From assembly GCF_019929345.1 (NCBI RefSeq), contig NZ_JAHZPJ010000010.1, forward strand, positions 20,032 through 84,031: a stretch of DNA of 64,000 bases. The letters run 5' to 3'. This stretch comes from Streptococcus oralis (lineage in GTDB: Bacteria; Bacillota; Bacilli; Lactobacillales; Streptococcaceae). The notes under the pieces are model-generated. The model was given only the letters and a program-made list of their open reading frames with translations, was not told the DNA's origin and made no database searches. The first letter of the stretch is position 1. Each line of letters begins with the position of its first letter. The translations under genes were made by a program, and so were the position numbers. Below are positions 8,952 through 17,950 of the stretch, in pieces.

Positions 8952-9632
8952 ATGTACAGTATTTCATTCCAAGAAGATTCACTCTTGCCTAGAGAAAGAC
9001 TAGTTAAAGAAGGAGTAGAAGCCCTGAGCAATCAAGAATTGTTAGCCATTCTGCTCAGAACCGGAACGCGTCAGGCTAATGTTTTTGAAATCGCTCAGAA
9101 AGTCTTGAACAATCTGACCAGCTTAACTGATTTGAAAAAAATGACTCTGCAGGAATTACAGAGCCTTTCAGGTATTGGACGTATTAAAGCCATTGAATTA
9201 CAAGCTGTGATTGAACTGGGTCATCGTATTCATAAACACGAAACCCTTGAGATGGAAAGTATTCTCAGCAGTCAAAAACTGGCCAAGAAAATGCAACAGG
9301 AACTTGGCGACAAAAAACAAGAGCACCTAGTGGCGCTCTATCTCAATACTCAAAATCAAATCATTCATCAGCAAACCATTTTTATCGGCTCTGCGACACG
9401 TAGTATTGCTGAACCGAGGGAAATCCTTCACTATGCTTTGAAGCATATGGCCACCTCTGTGATTCTCGTTCATAACCATCCATCAGGTGCCGTATCTCCT
9501 AGTAGAAATGATGACCATGTCACTAAGCTAGTAAAGGAAGCTTGCGAACTGATGGGAATTGTTTTCTTGGACCATCTGATTGTCTCGCACTCGGATTACT
9601 TTAGTTACCGTGAAAAGACGGATTTGATTTAG
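8952..9632 (+). CDS. radC: DNA repair-associated protein RadC
   Basis: The 226-residue RadC/YsnA family protein has a helix-hairpin-helix segment ([15 protein letters not shown], about residues 68-82) and a C-terminal JAB/MPN metalloprotease-like domain with [14 protein letters not shown], the JAMM zinc motif. Its biochemical role is unsettled despite the name; a part in recombination or repair is only proposed for the family. A GTG at 8937 is in frame, but ATG 8952 has AGGAGG 6 nt upstream and is preferred. The stop overlaps the convergent amidohydrolase gene by 4 nt. Confidence 0.9.
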   Translation: MYSISFQEDSLLPRERLVKEGVEALSNQELLAILLRTGTRQANVFEIAQKVLNNLTSLTDLKKMTLQELQSLSGIGRIKAIELQAVIELGHRIHKHETLEMESILSSQKLAKKMQQELGDKKQEHLVALYLNTQNQIIHQQTIFIGSATRSIAEPREILHYALKHMATSVILVHNHPSGAVSPSRNDDHVTKLVKEACELMGIVFLDHLIVSHSDYFSYREKTDLI

Positions 9633-10318
9633 AGTTCGTTAACAACATAGTCAAATAGCGTTTTATCCTTGGGGCGGTTTTCAAAGAGAAATTCAGGATG
9701 CCATTGAACACCAAGATAAGGGAAGCCGTCCGTAGTTGTCACAGCCTCAATTATTCCATCTTTAGGATCATGTGCTACAACCTTAAGATTAGGAGCTAGA
9801 TCTTTAATACTCTGATGGTGGAAGGAGTTGATATGAGAGATTTCTCCGTAGATTTCTCGGAGAATTGTATCAGGCTCCGTTACGAGGCGTTGGGTCGTGT
9901 ATTCGGCTGAACAGTCCTGCCAATGATCATCGATATCCTGGTGAAGCGTACCGCCCATAGCGACATTGAAAAGCTGGGTACCCCGACAAACAGAGAAAAT
10001 TGGTTTCTTCTGCTTGATGGCTTCTCTGATAAGGGCTAATTCAAACTGATCTCTTTGAAGATGGTAGTCATCGCTGTCAATGGTTTTAGGTTCATTATAG
10101 AATTTTGGATCAACATTTTGCCCACCTGTTAGGATGAGTTTATCAATCATAGCGACGTAATGGCTTGCCATTTCTTGATCACCAATCGGTAGGATGATTG
10201 GAATTCCGCCAGCGTCCTTGACTCCTTCAACAAAGCCCTTTGCTGCATAGCTCATCATGATGTCATCATCTGGATGAGCTTTTTCATTTCCTGTAATCCC
10301 AATAACTGGTTTTTTCAT
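9629..10318 (-). CDS. class I glutamine amidotransferase-like hydrolase (peptidase C26, PuuD-like)
   Basis: A 229-residue protein of the gamma-glutamyl-gamma-aminobutyrate hydrolase family. The nucleophile elbow SVCRGTQ places Cys at 111, and GVQWHPEF supplies the triad His 207 and Glu 209. Members cleave gamma-glutamyl bonds of small amides; the true substrate here is not known. It is the last gene of a minus-strand run, 15 nt downstream of rex, and converges on radC with a 4-nt overlap of stops. The Rex neighbour may only reflect cotranscription. Confidence 0.85.
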   Translation of the reverse strand: MKKPVIGITGNEKAHPDDDIMMSYAAKGFVEGVKDAGGIPIILPIGDQEMASHYVAMIDKLILTGGQNVDPKFYNEPKTIDSDDYHLQRDQFELALIREAIKQKKPIFSVCRGTQLFNVAMGGTLHQDIDDHWQDCSAEYTTQRLVTEPDTILREIYGEISHINSFHHQSIKDLAPNLKVVAHDPKDGIIEAVTTTDGFPYLGVQWHPEFLFENRPKDKTLFDYVVNEL

Positions 10319-10333
10319 AAATGCTTTCGCTTT

Positions 10334-10975
10334 CTAATCCTCTTTCCGCATAAAATAGAGGAGAGTTTGGAGTTCGCTAGTCAAATCAACATACTGAACG
10401 ACCACATCTTTTGGAAGGTGAAGGTGGACGGGCGAAAAACTGAGAATACCTTTTATACCTGCATCGACCAAAAGATTGGCAACTTCTTGTGATTTAACAC
10501 TTGGAACTGTTAGGATAGCAGTTTTGACATCTGCTTCTTTGATCTTTTCCTTAATCTGAGAGATACCATAGATTGGAATCCCGTCAGGTGTCTGGGTGCC
10601 AACTTCTGGATGATCATCTAGGTCAAAGGCCATGATAATTTTCATCTTGTTACGTTCATGAAAGCGATAGTGGAGAAGGGCATGACCCATATTTCCAATC
10701 CCAACCAACATAACATTGGTAATGGAGTTATCATTTAGGAGGTCAGCAAAAAATGTCATTAGTTTTTTGACATCATAGCCAAATCCACGGCGTCCAAGTT
10801 CACCAAAGTAGGAAAAATCACGGCGGACAGTCGCAGAGTCAATACCAATGGCCTCTGCAATTTGCTTGGAGTTGGCACGTTCGATTTTTTCTGCATGAAA
10901 TCTCTTGAAAATTCGATAGTAAAGAGAGAGTCTTTTTGCTGTTGCTTTTGGAATAGCAGACTGTTTATCTTTCAC
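10334..10975 (-). CDS. rex: redox-sensing transcriptional repressor Rex
   Basis: The 213-residue repressor senses the NADH/NAD+ ratio and controls fermentation genes. A winged-helix DNA-binding domain fills residues 10-80 ([18 protein letters not shown] is highly typical) and a Rossmann domain follows with GIGNMG (92-97) for NADH. The start is GTG at 10975 with AAAGG upstream. A Rex-type operator lies in its own promoter, so autoregulation is likely. Other candidate targets in this window are gapN and the aco operon. Confidence 0.93.
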   Translation of the reverse strand: MKDKQSAIPKATAKRLSLYYRIFKRFHAEKIERANSKQIAEAIGIDSATVRRDFSYFGELGRRGFGYDVKKLMTFFADLLNDNSITNVMLVGIGNMGHALLHYRFHERNKMKIIMAFDLDDHPEVGTQTPDGIPIYGISQIKEKIKEADVKTAILTVPSVKSQEVANLLVDAGIKGILSFSPVHLHLPKDVVVQYVDLTSELQTLLYFMRKED

Positions 10976-11003
10976 AAAATCACAACCTTTCTATTCTTCT
11001 ATT

Positions 11004-11032
11004 TTATAGAAACATTGTGAAAAAATCAACAA
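11004..11032 (-). promoter_or_regulatory. rex promoter with overlapping Rex operator
   Basis: TTGTGAAAAAATCAACAA (11015-11032) matches the Rex consensus TTGTGAAATATTTCACAA at 14 of 18 positions. On the minus strand the promoter TTGATT, 17 nt, TAAAAT overlaps it, which would allow direct autorepression. Confidence 0.6.
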
Positions 11033-11063
11033 AAACAAGAAAAAACTAAGAAAATTCTTAGTC

Positions 11064-11273
11064 TTAATCTGAAAAATTAGCTTGTGAAAGAAATCGGTAG
11101 AGATCGCCAACCAATCCTTGATAAATCACTTTATCATTTAGTGTTAAGGAGCTGATTAGGAGAGTGTCCGGTAGGGTCACACAGCCCGATAGGGATAACA
11201 TGAGTTCTTCGTAATCCTTATATTCAAGTGTACGTTTTACGTGATAGTTATCTTGATAGGTAAGTCGATACAT
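11064..11273 (-). CDS. DUF4649 family small protein
   Basis: A 69-residue protein that resembles the streptococcal DUF4649 family (short, starting MYRLTYQDNYHVKRTL). No catalytic motif, membrane segment or signal peptide is seen. A TTG at 11279 directly follows the stop of the upstream gene, but ATG at 11273 is the more likely start, probably reached by translational coupling since its Shine-Dalgarno is weak. It sits in the nifS-DUF1831 operon; function unknown. Confidence 0.75.
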   Translation of the reverse strand: MYRLTYQDNYHVKRTLEYKDYEELMLSLSGCVTLPDTLLISSLTLNDKVIYQGLVGDLYRFLSQANFSD

Positions 11274-11279
11274 AGTCAA

Positions 11280-11627
11280 TTATCTTTCTTCTTTAGTAAA
11301 GATACCGCGTTCTACTAAACTGTCCATGAGGAAGTAGAATTTTTCTTGGTGAATATGGTGATCTTCTGATTTAAAGATATTCACCAAACGAAGGCCAGAT
11401 TTGTCAGTGATGTTGAGTTTAGCACCTGTAAGGTCTTTATTGATGATGATTTTTAGGTTGAAACCTTCACCACTGTTGGGTACTTTTTCAAGTAGACGAG
11501 TCAGTTCGAAGTTTCCAACTTTTGTTTCAAAGAAAGTATTATCTTTCAGTGTGAACTTTTTGACAGTTGGGCTAAGTGTATAGTCGTAGCGGCAGTTTTG
11601 TAGTTTAATGGTTTTTTCGAATGCCAT
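11280..11627 (-). CDS. DUF1831 family protein
   Basis: A 115-residue protein that I assign to DUF1831 from its length, its start MAFEKTIKLQ and its neighbour: in lactobacilli and streptococci this family is commonly encoded next to a NifS-like cysteine desulfurase. No catalytic residues stand out. The ATG at 11627 has GGAGAT 7 nt upstream; this ribosome site overlaps the nifS stop codon (11632-11634), so the two are coupled. Function is unknown; a link to sulfur transfer or tRNA modification is only suggested by context. Confidence 0.75.
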   Translation of the reverse strand: MAFEKTIKLQNCRYDYTLSPTVKKFTLKDNTFFETKVGNFELTRLLEKVPNSGEGFNLKIIINKDLTGAKLNITDKSGLRLVNIFKSEDHHIHQEKFYFLMDSLVERGIFTKEER

Positions 11628-11631
11628 TAGA

Positions 11632-12747
11632 TTAATCTCCAATAATATTTTTTAAGGTTTGTGCCAGTTGCTTCAGTTCTTCCTCAGTATTAAGAGGGGA
11701 TAGACTGATACGAACAGATTCTTTTAAGCGATGGGAATTGGCTCCATAAAGGGCCTCTAGGACATGGCTAGTTTGCACAATACCAGCAGTACAAGCTGAA
11801 CCAGTAGAAATTGAAATTCCTTCAAGATCTAACCGTAGCAAGAGCAAATCATTTTTTTGACCAGGAAAGCCAATGTTGACAACATAAGGGAGTTGGTGTT
11901 GACTTTCATTGAGATAGTAGTCGAGACCTGCAATTTCTTCTAAAAAAGTAGATTTGAGTGTGCTTAGTTTTTGGTAATGCTCAACTTGGTCATTTAAATC
12001 TTCTTTGAGAGCAGCGACCATACCTACAATGGCAGCAAGATTTTCTGTTCCAGCCCGTTTCTTTTGTTCTTGGTCTCCACCATGAAGATAGGAATCAAAG
12101 TCCGCGGAAGAAGCGTAAAGAAATCCGACTCCTTTTGGTCCATGGAATTTGTGAGCAGAAGCGCTGAGGAAATCAATTCCTAACTCCTCGGGATGGATAG
12201 GGAGTTTCCCGATAGCTTGAACAGCATCTACATGATAAGCAGCAGGATACTCTTTTAAAATACGTCCAATCTCGGCGATAGGTAAGAGACTGCCCGTTTC
12301 ATTACTAGCATACATGGTAGAAACGAGAATGGTATCGTCACGTAAGGCTTCTTGAATTTGCTGGGCAGTTATTTCTTGATTTACTGGTTGGATGATGGTC
12401 ACTTCAAAGCCAAAATGTTGCACCAGATAATCAATAGTCTCAAGTACAGAATGGTGTTCAATAGCTGTCGTGATGATATGTTTTCCACGTTCTTGATGGC
12501 GGAGACAATAGCCGATAATAGCTGTATTGTTACTTTCTGTACCACCAGACGTGAAAAAGATATGTTGAGGTTTGGTTCCTAGTAAGTGGGCTAAGTCCTG
12601 ACGGGCTTCACGGAGCAGTTTACCAGCATGGCGACCATGACTATGAATACTAGAAGGATTACCATGAGTTTCTTGCATGACTTTGGTCATTTCTGAAATA
12701 GCTACTGCTGATATAGGAGTAGTAGCAGCATTGTCCAAATAAATCAA
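11632..12747 (-). CDS. nifS: cysteine desulfurase (NifS/IscS-like)
   Basis: The 371-residue PLP enzyme removes sulfur from cysteine for tRNA thiolation or cofactors. The N-terminus MIYLDNAATTP is diagnostic; FFTSGGTESNN contacts PLP, SASAHKFHGPKGVG carries the PLP lysine, and STGSACTAG carries the catalytic Cys. The short loop around SACTAG fits group I IscS/NifS types. No IscU/SufU scaffold is encoded nearby, so its main product may be thiolated tRNA. It lies 9 nt downstream of prs in the same direction. Confidence 0.9.
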   Translation of the reverse strand: MIYLDNAATTPISAVAISEMTKVMQETHGNPSSIHSHGRHAGKLLREARQDLAHLLGTKPQHIFFTSGGTESNNTAIIGYCLRHQERGKHIITTAIEHHSVLETIDYLVQHFGFEVTIIQPVNQEITAQQIQEALRDDTILVSTMYASNETGSLLPIAEIGRILKEYPAAYHVDAVQAIGKLPIHPEELGIDFLSASAHKFHGPKGVGFLYASSADFDSYLHGGDQEQKKRAGTENLAAIVGMVAALKEDLNDQVEHYQKLSTLKSTFLEEIAGLDYYLNESQHQLPYVVNIGFPGQKNDLLLLRLDLEGISISTGSACTAGIVQTSHVLEALYGANSHRLKESVRISLSPLNTEEELKQLAQTLKNIIGD

Positions 12748-12756
12748 AGAATCACC

Positions 12757-13716
12757 TTATTTCTTTTTGTTGTATGCAAAGAGTGGGCTGACTGGCTTTC
12801 TTTCATGGATGCGGACGATAGCATCACCGATCAGTTCGCTAGCGGTAATGTAGCACACATTTTTCGGAGTTCTTTCTTTTGTGGCTACTGAGTCTGTCAC
12901 GAGGATTTCTTTGATGTTGGTAGCATCAAGAAGATCAGCAGCGCCTTCAACAAAGAGACCATGACTGGATACCGCATAGATTTCAGTTGCACCTTCACGC
13001 TCTACGATTTGTGCTGCTTCTGAGAAAGTACGGCCAGTGTTCAGGATATCATCAATTAAGATAGCTTTCTTGCCCTCAACATCTCCAATGATATAGCCTT
13101 GGCTCCGCTCTGAATCGTCTTGAGCATAGTCGATGATTGCGATTGGTGCATCTAGGTATTCAGCTAAGCTACGAGCGCGCTTGACACCAGAGTTTTTAGG
13201 ACTAACAACAACGACATCTGGTCCAAGCAAGCCCTTGTCACAATAGTGTTTAGCAAAAAGAGGAATTGTATAAAGATTGTCTACAGGGATGTCAAAGAAA
13301 CCTTGCACCTGAACGGCGTGTAAATCAAGCGTTAGAACACGGCTAACACCTGCTTTGACGAGCATATTAGCAACGAGTTTTGCAGTGAGGGGTTCGCGAG
13401 AAGAAGCGATACGATCTTGACGTGCATAACCAAAATAAGGAAGCACAACGTTGATACTATGGGCACTTGCACGTACGCAGGCATCAACCATGATTAATAA
13501 TTCCATCAAATGGTTGTTGACAGGGTAGCTGGTTGATTGGATGATGTAGACATCATAACCACGAACACTCTCCTCGATGTTGACTTGGATTTCTCCATCA
13601 GAAAATTGACGAGAAGATAATTTTCCGAGAGGTACACCAACCGTTTCAGCAATTTTTTGCGCAATTTCATGATTGGAGTTAAGTGCGAAAAGTTTCATGT
13701 TGTTTCTATCTGACAT
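12757..13716 (-). CDS. prs: ribose-phosphate pyrophosphokinase (second-type PrsA)
   Basis: A 319-residue PRPP synthase making PRPP from ribose-5-P and ATP for nucleotide, His and Trp synthesis. [29 protein letters not shown] and [12 protein letters not shown] (PRPP-binding loop) are all visible. Its sequence resembles the second PRPP synthase of mitis-group streptococci (start [15 protein letters not shown]) rather than the primary copy, so a paralogue probably exists elsewhere in the genome. A promoter-like TAGAAT lies between it and the CYTH gene upstream. Confidence 0.92.
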   Translation of the reverse strand: MSDRNNMKLFALNSNHEIAQKIAETVGVPLGKLSSRQFSDGEIQVNIEESVRGYDVYIIQSTSYPVNNHLMELLIMVDACVRASAHSINVVLPYFGYARQDRIASSREPLTAKLVANMLVKAGVSRVLTLDLHAVQVQGFFDIPVDNLYTIPLFAKHYCDKGLLGPDVVVVSPKNSGVKRARSLAEYLDAPIAIIDYAQDDSERSQGYIIGDVEGKKAILIDDILNTGRTFSEAAQIVEREGATEIYAVSSHGLFVEGAADLLDATNIKEILVTDSVATKERTPKNVCYITASELIGDAIVRIHERKPVSPLFAYNKKK

Positions 13717-13783
13717 TATAGACCGTCCTCTGTAAACTCAAATTATTTTATCTTTATTATTCTACCAAAAAAAGGAGATTATT

Positions 13784-14353
13784 TCAGCTTTTTTTCATGC
13801 TTTTAATAAAACGAATTAATTTTGATGGAGCTTTCTGATAAGTTATCTGATTGTCATCTAAAAATCTCTGAAAATCTTCTTTCCCTTTTTCATGGTCGGT
13901 GACTTCAAGCTCGAGTTCATAGTCCGTCTGGTCAAAGTATTGACTTTCATCTAAGGCTATTAAGCCAATTTCAGTTTTCGTTTCATAACGAAGGGTTGAA
14001 AGACAGCCTAAAACAAGCCAGTCATGACTTTCGATGCCAATCTTAGCGAGCTTTTCTAGAACGAGCCCTTGAGGTAGTTTTTGTTTTTCTAGGTATGATT
14101 CGGCATCTGGAAGAGTTAGTTTCTGGTTGTATTCCATATTTCCCACAGTTTGAGGTACTTTTAAGGTCAACTCCGCCCAATCTGAAAAAGTGCGAATGCG
14201 CATGGCAACCTTCTTTTCACGCAATTGGAAATCTGGTGTGTCAATGTAGTAGTTTTTCTGAAAGACGGGTTGGATATGGGAAAACTGTTTTTTTAGATGA
14301 TTATATTCCTCTTTTTTCAGAAGTGTTTTCAATTCTATTTCTAAATGTTTCAT
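13784..14353 (-). CDS. CYTH domain protein
   Basis: A 189-residue single-domain CYTH (triphosphate tunnel metalloenzyme) protein. The ExExK signature is EIELK at residues 5-9, and ELELEVTD supplies the later acidic metal ligands. Family members hydrolyse inorganic triphosphate or thiamine triphosphate; the substrate here is not known. It heads the minus-strand run toward prs and is divergent from relQ, a pairing known from other Firmicutes where CYTH, relQ and nadK are adjacent. Length is typical. Confidence 0.85.
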   Translation of the reverse strand: MKHLEIELKTLLKKEEYNHLKKQFSHIQPVFQKNYYIDTPDFQLREKKVAMRIRTFSDWAELTLKVPQTVGNMEYNQKLTLPDAESYLEKQKLPQGLVLEKLAKIGIESHDWLVLGCLSTLRYETKTEIGLIALDESQYFDQTDYELELEVTDHEKGKEDFQRFLDDNQITYQKAPSKLIRFIKSMKKS

Positions 14354-14375
14354 TTTTTCAACCTTTTCTATATCT

Positions 14376-14398
14376 TTGAAAGCGATTTATGGTATAAT
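14376..14398 (+). promoter_or_regulatory. relQ promoter with a cre-like site
   Basis: TGGTATAAT is an extended -10 (hexamer 14393-14398). Just upstream TTGAAAGCGATTTAT (14376-14390) matches the cre consensus at 13 of 15 positions and would lie between the divergent CYTH and relQ genes. Confidence 0.5.
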
Positions 14399-14481
14399 GG
14401 ACAATGTATTTATTGTATACGAATGTACTGAAAAAATCAAAGATTTTCGACAGAGCAATCAAACATTACAAGGGAGAAAGT

Positions 14482-15153
14482 ATGACCATAGAATGGGAAG
14501 AATTTTTAGATCCTTACATTCAGGCTGTTGGTGAATTGAAGATTAAACTTCGGGGGATTCGCAAACAGTATCGTAAGCAAAATAAGCATTCTCCGATTGA
14601 GTTTGTAACGGGTCGTGTAAAACCGATTGAAAGTATCAAAGAAAAGATGGCTCGTCGAGGAATTACTTATGCAAGTCTGGAACATGATCTGCAAGATATT
14701 GCGGGATTACGTGTCATGGTTCAGTTTGTTGATGACGTTAAAGAGGTAGTTGAAATTCTACGTAAACGCCAAGACATGAGAGTCATTCAAGAACGGGACT
14801 ATATCACTCATCGTAAGGCATCAGGTTATCGTTCTTATCACGTGGTTGTCGAATACACGGTTGATACAATTAACGGGGCTAAGACGATTTTGGCGGAGAT
14901 TCAAATCCGGACATTAGCCATGAATTTCTGGGCTACGATTGAACACTCACTCAATTATAAGTATCAGGGTGATTTTCCAGAGGAAATTAAGAAAAGACTG
15001 GAAATTACGGCAAAAATAGCTCATCAACTGGACGAAGAAATGGGTAAAATTCGTGACGATATCCAGGAAGCGCAGGCGCTTTTTGATCCTTTGAGTAGAA
15101 AACTAAACGATGGTGTAGGAAATAGTGACGATACAGATGAAGAATACAGGTAA
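14482..15153 (+). CDS. relQ: small alarmone synthetase RelQ (GTP pyrophosphokinase)
   Basis: A 223-residue single-domain (p)ppGpp synthetase of the RelQ/YjbM class, without hydrolase or TGS/ACT domains. [17 protein letters not shown], the [16 protein letters not shown] segment and [20 protein letters not shown] are the synthase-domain motifs. ATG 14482 has AGGGAGAAAG upstream. A longer frame starts at ATG 14404, only 5 nt after the -10 box, and would add 26 residues; I consider 14482 the main start. The nadK start lies inside its last codons, so the two are cotranscribed. Confidence 0.9.
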   Translation: MTIEWEEFLDPYIQAVGELKIKLRGIRKQYRKQNKHSPIEFVTGRVKPIESIKEKMARRGITYASLEHDLQDIAGLRVMVQFVDDVKEVVEILRKRQDMRVIQERDYITHRKASGYRSYHVVVEYTVDTINGAKTILAEIQIRTLAMNFWATIEHSLNYKYQGDFPEEIKKRLEITAKIAHQLDEEMGKIRDDIQEAQALFDPLSRKLNDGVGNSDDTDEEYR

Positions 15154-15955
15154 GCGAGTTGATCTCATAGCAAACAGAAAACCGCAGAGTCAGAAGGTTT
15201 TGTACGAGCTGAGGGAAAAACTCAAGAAACAAAATTTTATACTGAACGATACCAATCCCGACATCGTCATTTCGATTGGTGGCGACGGAATGCTTTTGTC
15301 TGCTTTTCACAAGTATGAGAATCAGTTAGACAAGGTTCGATTTGTAGGTGTTCATACAGGGCATTTGGGGTTTTACACAGATTATCGTGATTTTGAGCTG
15401 GATCAGTTGGTGACTAATCTCCTACTCGATACTGGTGCTAAGGTTTCCTATCCTGTTTTGAATGTCAAGGTGACACTTGAAAACGGAGAAGTTAAGACCT
15501 TCCGTGCATTAAACGAAGCCAGCATCCGCAGGTCTGATCGCACCATGGTTGCGGATATCATTATTAACCACGTTCCGTTTGAGCGATTTCGAGGAGATGG
15601 AGTAACTGTTTCAACGCCAACTGGAAGCACTGCCTATAACAAGTCCTTGGGGGGGGCTGTCTTGCATCCGACCATTGAAGCCTTGCAGTTGACGGAAATA
15701 GCAAGTCTTAACAACCGAGTCTATCGCACTTTGGGTTCATCAATCATTATTCCCAAAAAAGATAAGATTGAACTATTACCGACACGCAATGATTACCATA
15801 CGATATCAGTCGATAACAGCGTCTATTCATTCCGTAATATCGAACGGATTGAGTATCAAATCGACCATCACAAGATTCACTTCGTAGCGACTCCAAGTCA
15901 TACTAGTTTCTGGAATCGTGTCAAAGATGCCTTCATCGGCGAGGTAGATGAATGA
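15137..15955 (+). CDS. nadK: NAD kinase
   Basis: The 272-residue enzyme phosphorylates NAD to [20 protein letters not shown] carries the GGDG motif with the catalytic Asp, and [19 protein letters not shown] is the conserved NAD-binding stretch. ATG at 15137 gives the family N-terminus [17 protein letters not shown]; an in-frame GTG at 15125 is less likely. It overlaps the relQ end by 17 nt and the pseudouridine synthase start by 4 nt, a tight relQ-nadK-rluD unit. Confidence 0.93.
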   Translation: MKNTGKRVDLIANRKPQSQKVLYELREKLKKQNFILNDTNPDIVISIGGDGMLLSAFHKYENQLDKVRFVGVHTGHLGFYTDYRDFELDQLVTNLLLDTGAKVSYPVLNVKVTLENGEVKTFRALNEASIRRSDRTMVADIIINHVPFERFRGDGVTVSTPTGSTAYNKSLGGAVLHPTIEALQLTEIASLNNRVYRTLGSSIIIPKKDKIELLPTRNDYHTISVDNSVYSFRNIERIEYQIDHHKIHFVATPSHTSFWNRVKDAFIGEVDE

Positions 15956-16848
15956 GGTTCGAATTTATCGCAGATGAACATGTCAAAGTCAAAACCTTTC
16001 TTAAGAAACACGAGGTTTCTAAAGGGTTGTTGGCTAAGATAAAGTTTCGAGGTGGAGCTATCCTGGTCAATGATCAACCTCAAAATGCGACTTATCTCTT
16101 AGATGTTGGAGACAGGGTTACCATTGATATTCCAGCAGAGGAAGGCTTTGAAACTCTTGAAGCCATTGATCGTCCTCTAGATATCTTGTATGAGGATGAC
16201 CATTTTCTGGTTTTGAATAAGCCTTATGGAATAGCATCCATTCCCAGTGTCAATCATTCCAATACCATTGCCAATTTTATAAAGGGCTACTATGTCAAGC
16301 GGGAATATGAAAACCAGCAGGTTCATATAGTGACCAGGCTTGATAGAGATACATCTGGTTTGATGCTCTTTGCCAAGCACGGCTATGCTCATGCACGTTT
16401 AGACAAGCAACTGCAACGAAAGTCTATCGAAAAACGATATTTTGCTTTGGTTAAGGGCGATGGGTTTTTGGAGCTAGAAGGGGAAATTATTGCCCCGATT
16501 GCGCGTGATGTGGACTCCATTATCACGAGACGGGTCGCCAAAGGTGGGAAATACGCCCATACATCTTACAAAGTTGTAGCGTCTTATGGAAATATTCACC
16601 TAGTCGATATTCGCCTGCATACTGGTCGAACTCATCAGATCCGAGTGCATTTTTCTCATATTGGCTTCCCCTTGTTGGGAGATGATCTCTATGGAGGTAG
16701 CCTAGAAGATGGTATTCAACGCCAGGCCTTACATTGTCATTCCTTATCCTTTTATCATCCCTTCTTAGGGCGTCAGCTGGAGCTGGAAAGCCCTTTGCCA
16801 GATGATTTTAACAATCTTATTATTCAGTTATCAACTAATACTCTTTAA
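15952..16848 (+). CDS. RluA-family pseudouridine synthase (RluD-like)
   Basis: A 298-residue RNA pseudouridine synthase with an N-terminal S4-like region (about residues 10-70) and a catalytic RluA domain. [21 protein letters not shown] is the diagnostic segment with the catalytic Asp in [31 protein letters not shown] follows. The target is probably a 23S rRNA or tRNA uridine, but the exact site cannot be told from sequence. Its ATG overlaps the nadK stop by 4 nt. Confidence 0.88.
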   Translation: MRFEFIADEHVKVKTFLKKHEVSKGLLAKIKFRGGAILVNDQPQNATYLLDVGDRVTIDIPAEEGFETLEAIDRPLDILYEDDHFLVLNKPYGIASIPSVNHSNTIANFIKGYYVKREYENQQVHIVTRLDRDTSGLMLFAKHGYAHARLDKQLQRKSIEKRYFALVKGDGFLELEGEIIAPIARDVDSIITRRVAKGGKYAHTSYKVVASYGNIHLVDIRLHTGRTHQIRVHFSHIGFPLLGDDLYGGSLEDGIQRQALHCHSLSFYHPFLGRQLELESPLPDDFNNLIIQLSTNTL

Positions 16849-16861
16849 AATCTATTTTGAG

Positions 16862-16867
16862 TATAAT
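16862..16867 (+). promoter_or_regulatory. -10 box of pta
   Basis: TATAAT within TTTTGAGTATAATTAAT, 24 nt before the pta ATG; SD AAAGGAG follows. The -35 is unclear. Confidence 0.55.
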
Positions 16868-16890
16868 TAATTATCTTAAAGGAGAAACTC

Positions 16891-17865
16891 ATGGAAGTTT
16901 TTGAAAGTCTAAAAGCCAGTTTAGTTGGCAAAAATGCTCGTATTGTTCTACCTGAAGGGGAAGAACCACGCATCCTTCAAGCAACAAAACGCTTAGTAAA
17001 AGAAACGGAAGTTGTTCCTGTTTTGCTTGGAAACCCTGCAAAAATTAAAATTTATCTTGAAATCGAAGGGATCATGGATGGTTATGAAGTGATTGATCCA
17101 CATCATTATCCTCAATTTGAAGACATGGTGGTTGCACTCGTAGAACGTCGTAAAGGAAAAATGTCGGAAGAAGAAGCACGTCAGGTCTTACTAGAAGATG
17201 TCAACTACTTTGGTGTTATGCTTGTCTATATGGGCTTGGTAGATGGAATGGTATCAGGAGCTATTCACTCAACAGCTTCAACAGTTCGTCCAGCTCTTCA
17301 AATTATCAAAACGCGTCCAAATGTAACTCGTACTTCAGGAGCTTTTCTTATGGTGCGTGGTACAGAACGTTACTTGTTTGGTGACTGTGCCCTTAATATT
17401 AATCCTGATGCAGAAGCTCTGGCTGAAATTGCTATTAACTCAGCAATTACTGCCAAAATGTTTGGGATTCAACCCAAAATCGCTATGCTAAGCTATTCTA
17501 CAAAAGGTTCTGGTTTTGGTGATAGTGTTGATAAGGTGGTTGAAGCAACTAAATTAGCACACGATCTACGTCCAGACCTTGAGATTGATGGGGAATTGCA
17601 ATTTGACGCAGCTTTCGTCCCAGAAACAGCAGCCCTAAAAGCTCCAGGTAGTAATGTAGCAGGTCAAGCAAATGTCTTCATCTTCCCAGGTATCGAAGCA
17701 GGAAATATCGGCTACAAAATAGCTGAACGTCTAGGTGGTTTCGCAGCTATCGGTCCCGTTCTACAAGGATTGAATAAACCAGTCAACGACCTATCACGTG
17801 GATGTAACCCAGATGATGTTTACAAATTGACGCTCATCACAGCAGCTCAGGCGATCAATCAATAA
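16891..17865 (+). CDS. pta: phosphate acetyltransferase
   Basis: The 324-residue enzyme interconverts acetyl-CoA and acetyl phosphate, feeding acetate kinase for ATP. The single PTA_PTB domain spans the protein; SGAIHSTASTVRPALQIIKT, MLSYSTKGSGFGDSVDKV and FIFPGIEAGNIGYKIAERLGG are family motifs. It has its own -10 box and SD (AAAGGAGAAAC) and ends at a terminator, so it can be expressed apart from nadK-rluD. It uses acetyl-CoA made by the aco-type PDH encoded farther on. Full length. Confidence 0.95.
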   Translation: MEVFESLKASLVGKNARIVLPEGEEPRILQATKRLVKETEVVPVLLGNPAKIKIYLEIEGIMDGYEVIDPHHYPQFEDMVVALVERRKGKMSEEEARQVLLEDVNYFGVMLVYMGLVDGMVSGAIHSTASTVRPALQIIKTRPNVTRTSGAFLMVRGTERYLFGDCALNINPDAEALAEIAINSAITAKMFGIQPKIAMLSYSTKGSGFGDSVDKVVEATKLAHDLRPDLEIDGELQFDAAFVPETAALKAPGSNVAGQANVFIFPGIEAGNIGYKIAERLGGFAAIGPVLQGLNKPVNDLSRGCNPDDVYKLTLITAAQAINQ

Positions 17866-17873
17866 AGAAATGG

Positions 17874-17903
17874 AGTCTCTTCCTCTAGTAGAAGAGGCTT
17901 TTT
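17874..17903 (+). terminator. pta terminator
   Basis: AGTCTCTTC (17874-17882) pairs with GAAGAGGCT (17891-17899), one G-U pair, 8-nt loop, followed by T residues. Confidence 0.8.
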
Positions 17904-17935
17904 AGCACAAAGAAAAGGACAGTTAGAAGCTTCTA

Positions 17936-17944
17936 TGTTATACT
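17936..17944 (+). promoter_or_regulatory. extended -10 of mutY, candidate leaderless start
   Basis: TGTTATACT carries TGn plus the hexamer TATACT (17939-17944). Exactly six bases (AGATAT) separate it from ATG 17951, and no Shine-Dalgarno is present. Confidence 0.6.
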
Positions 17945-17950
17945 AGATAT

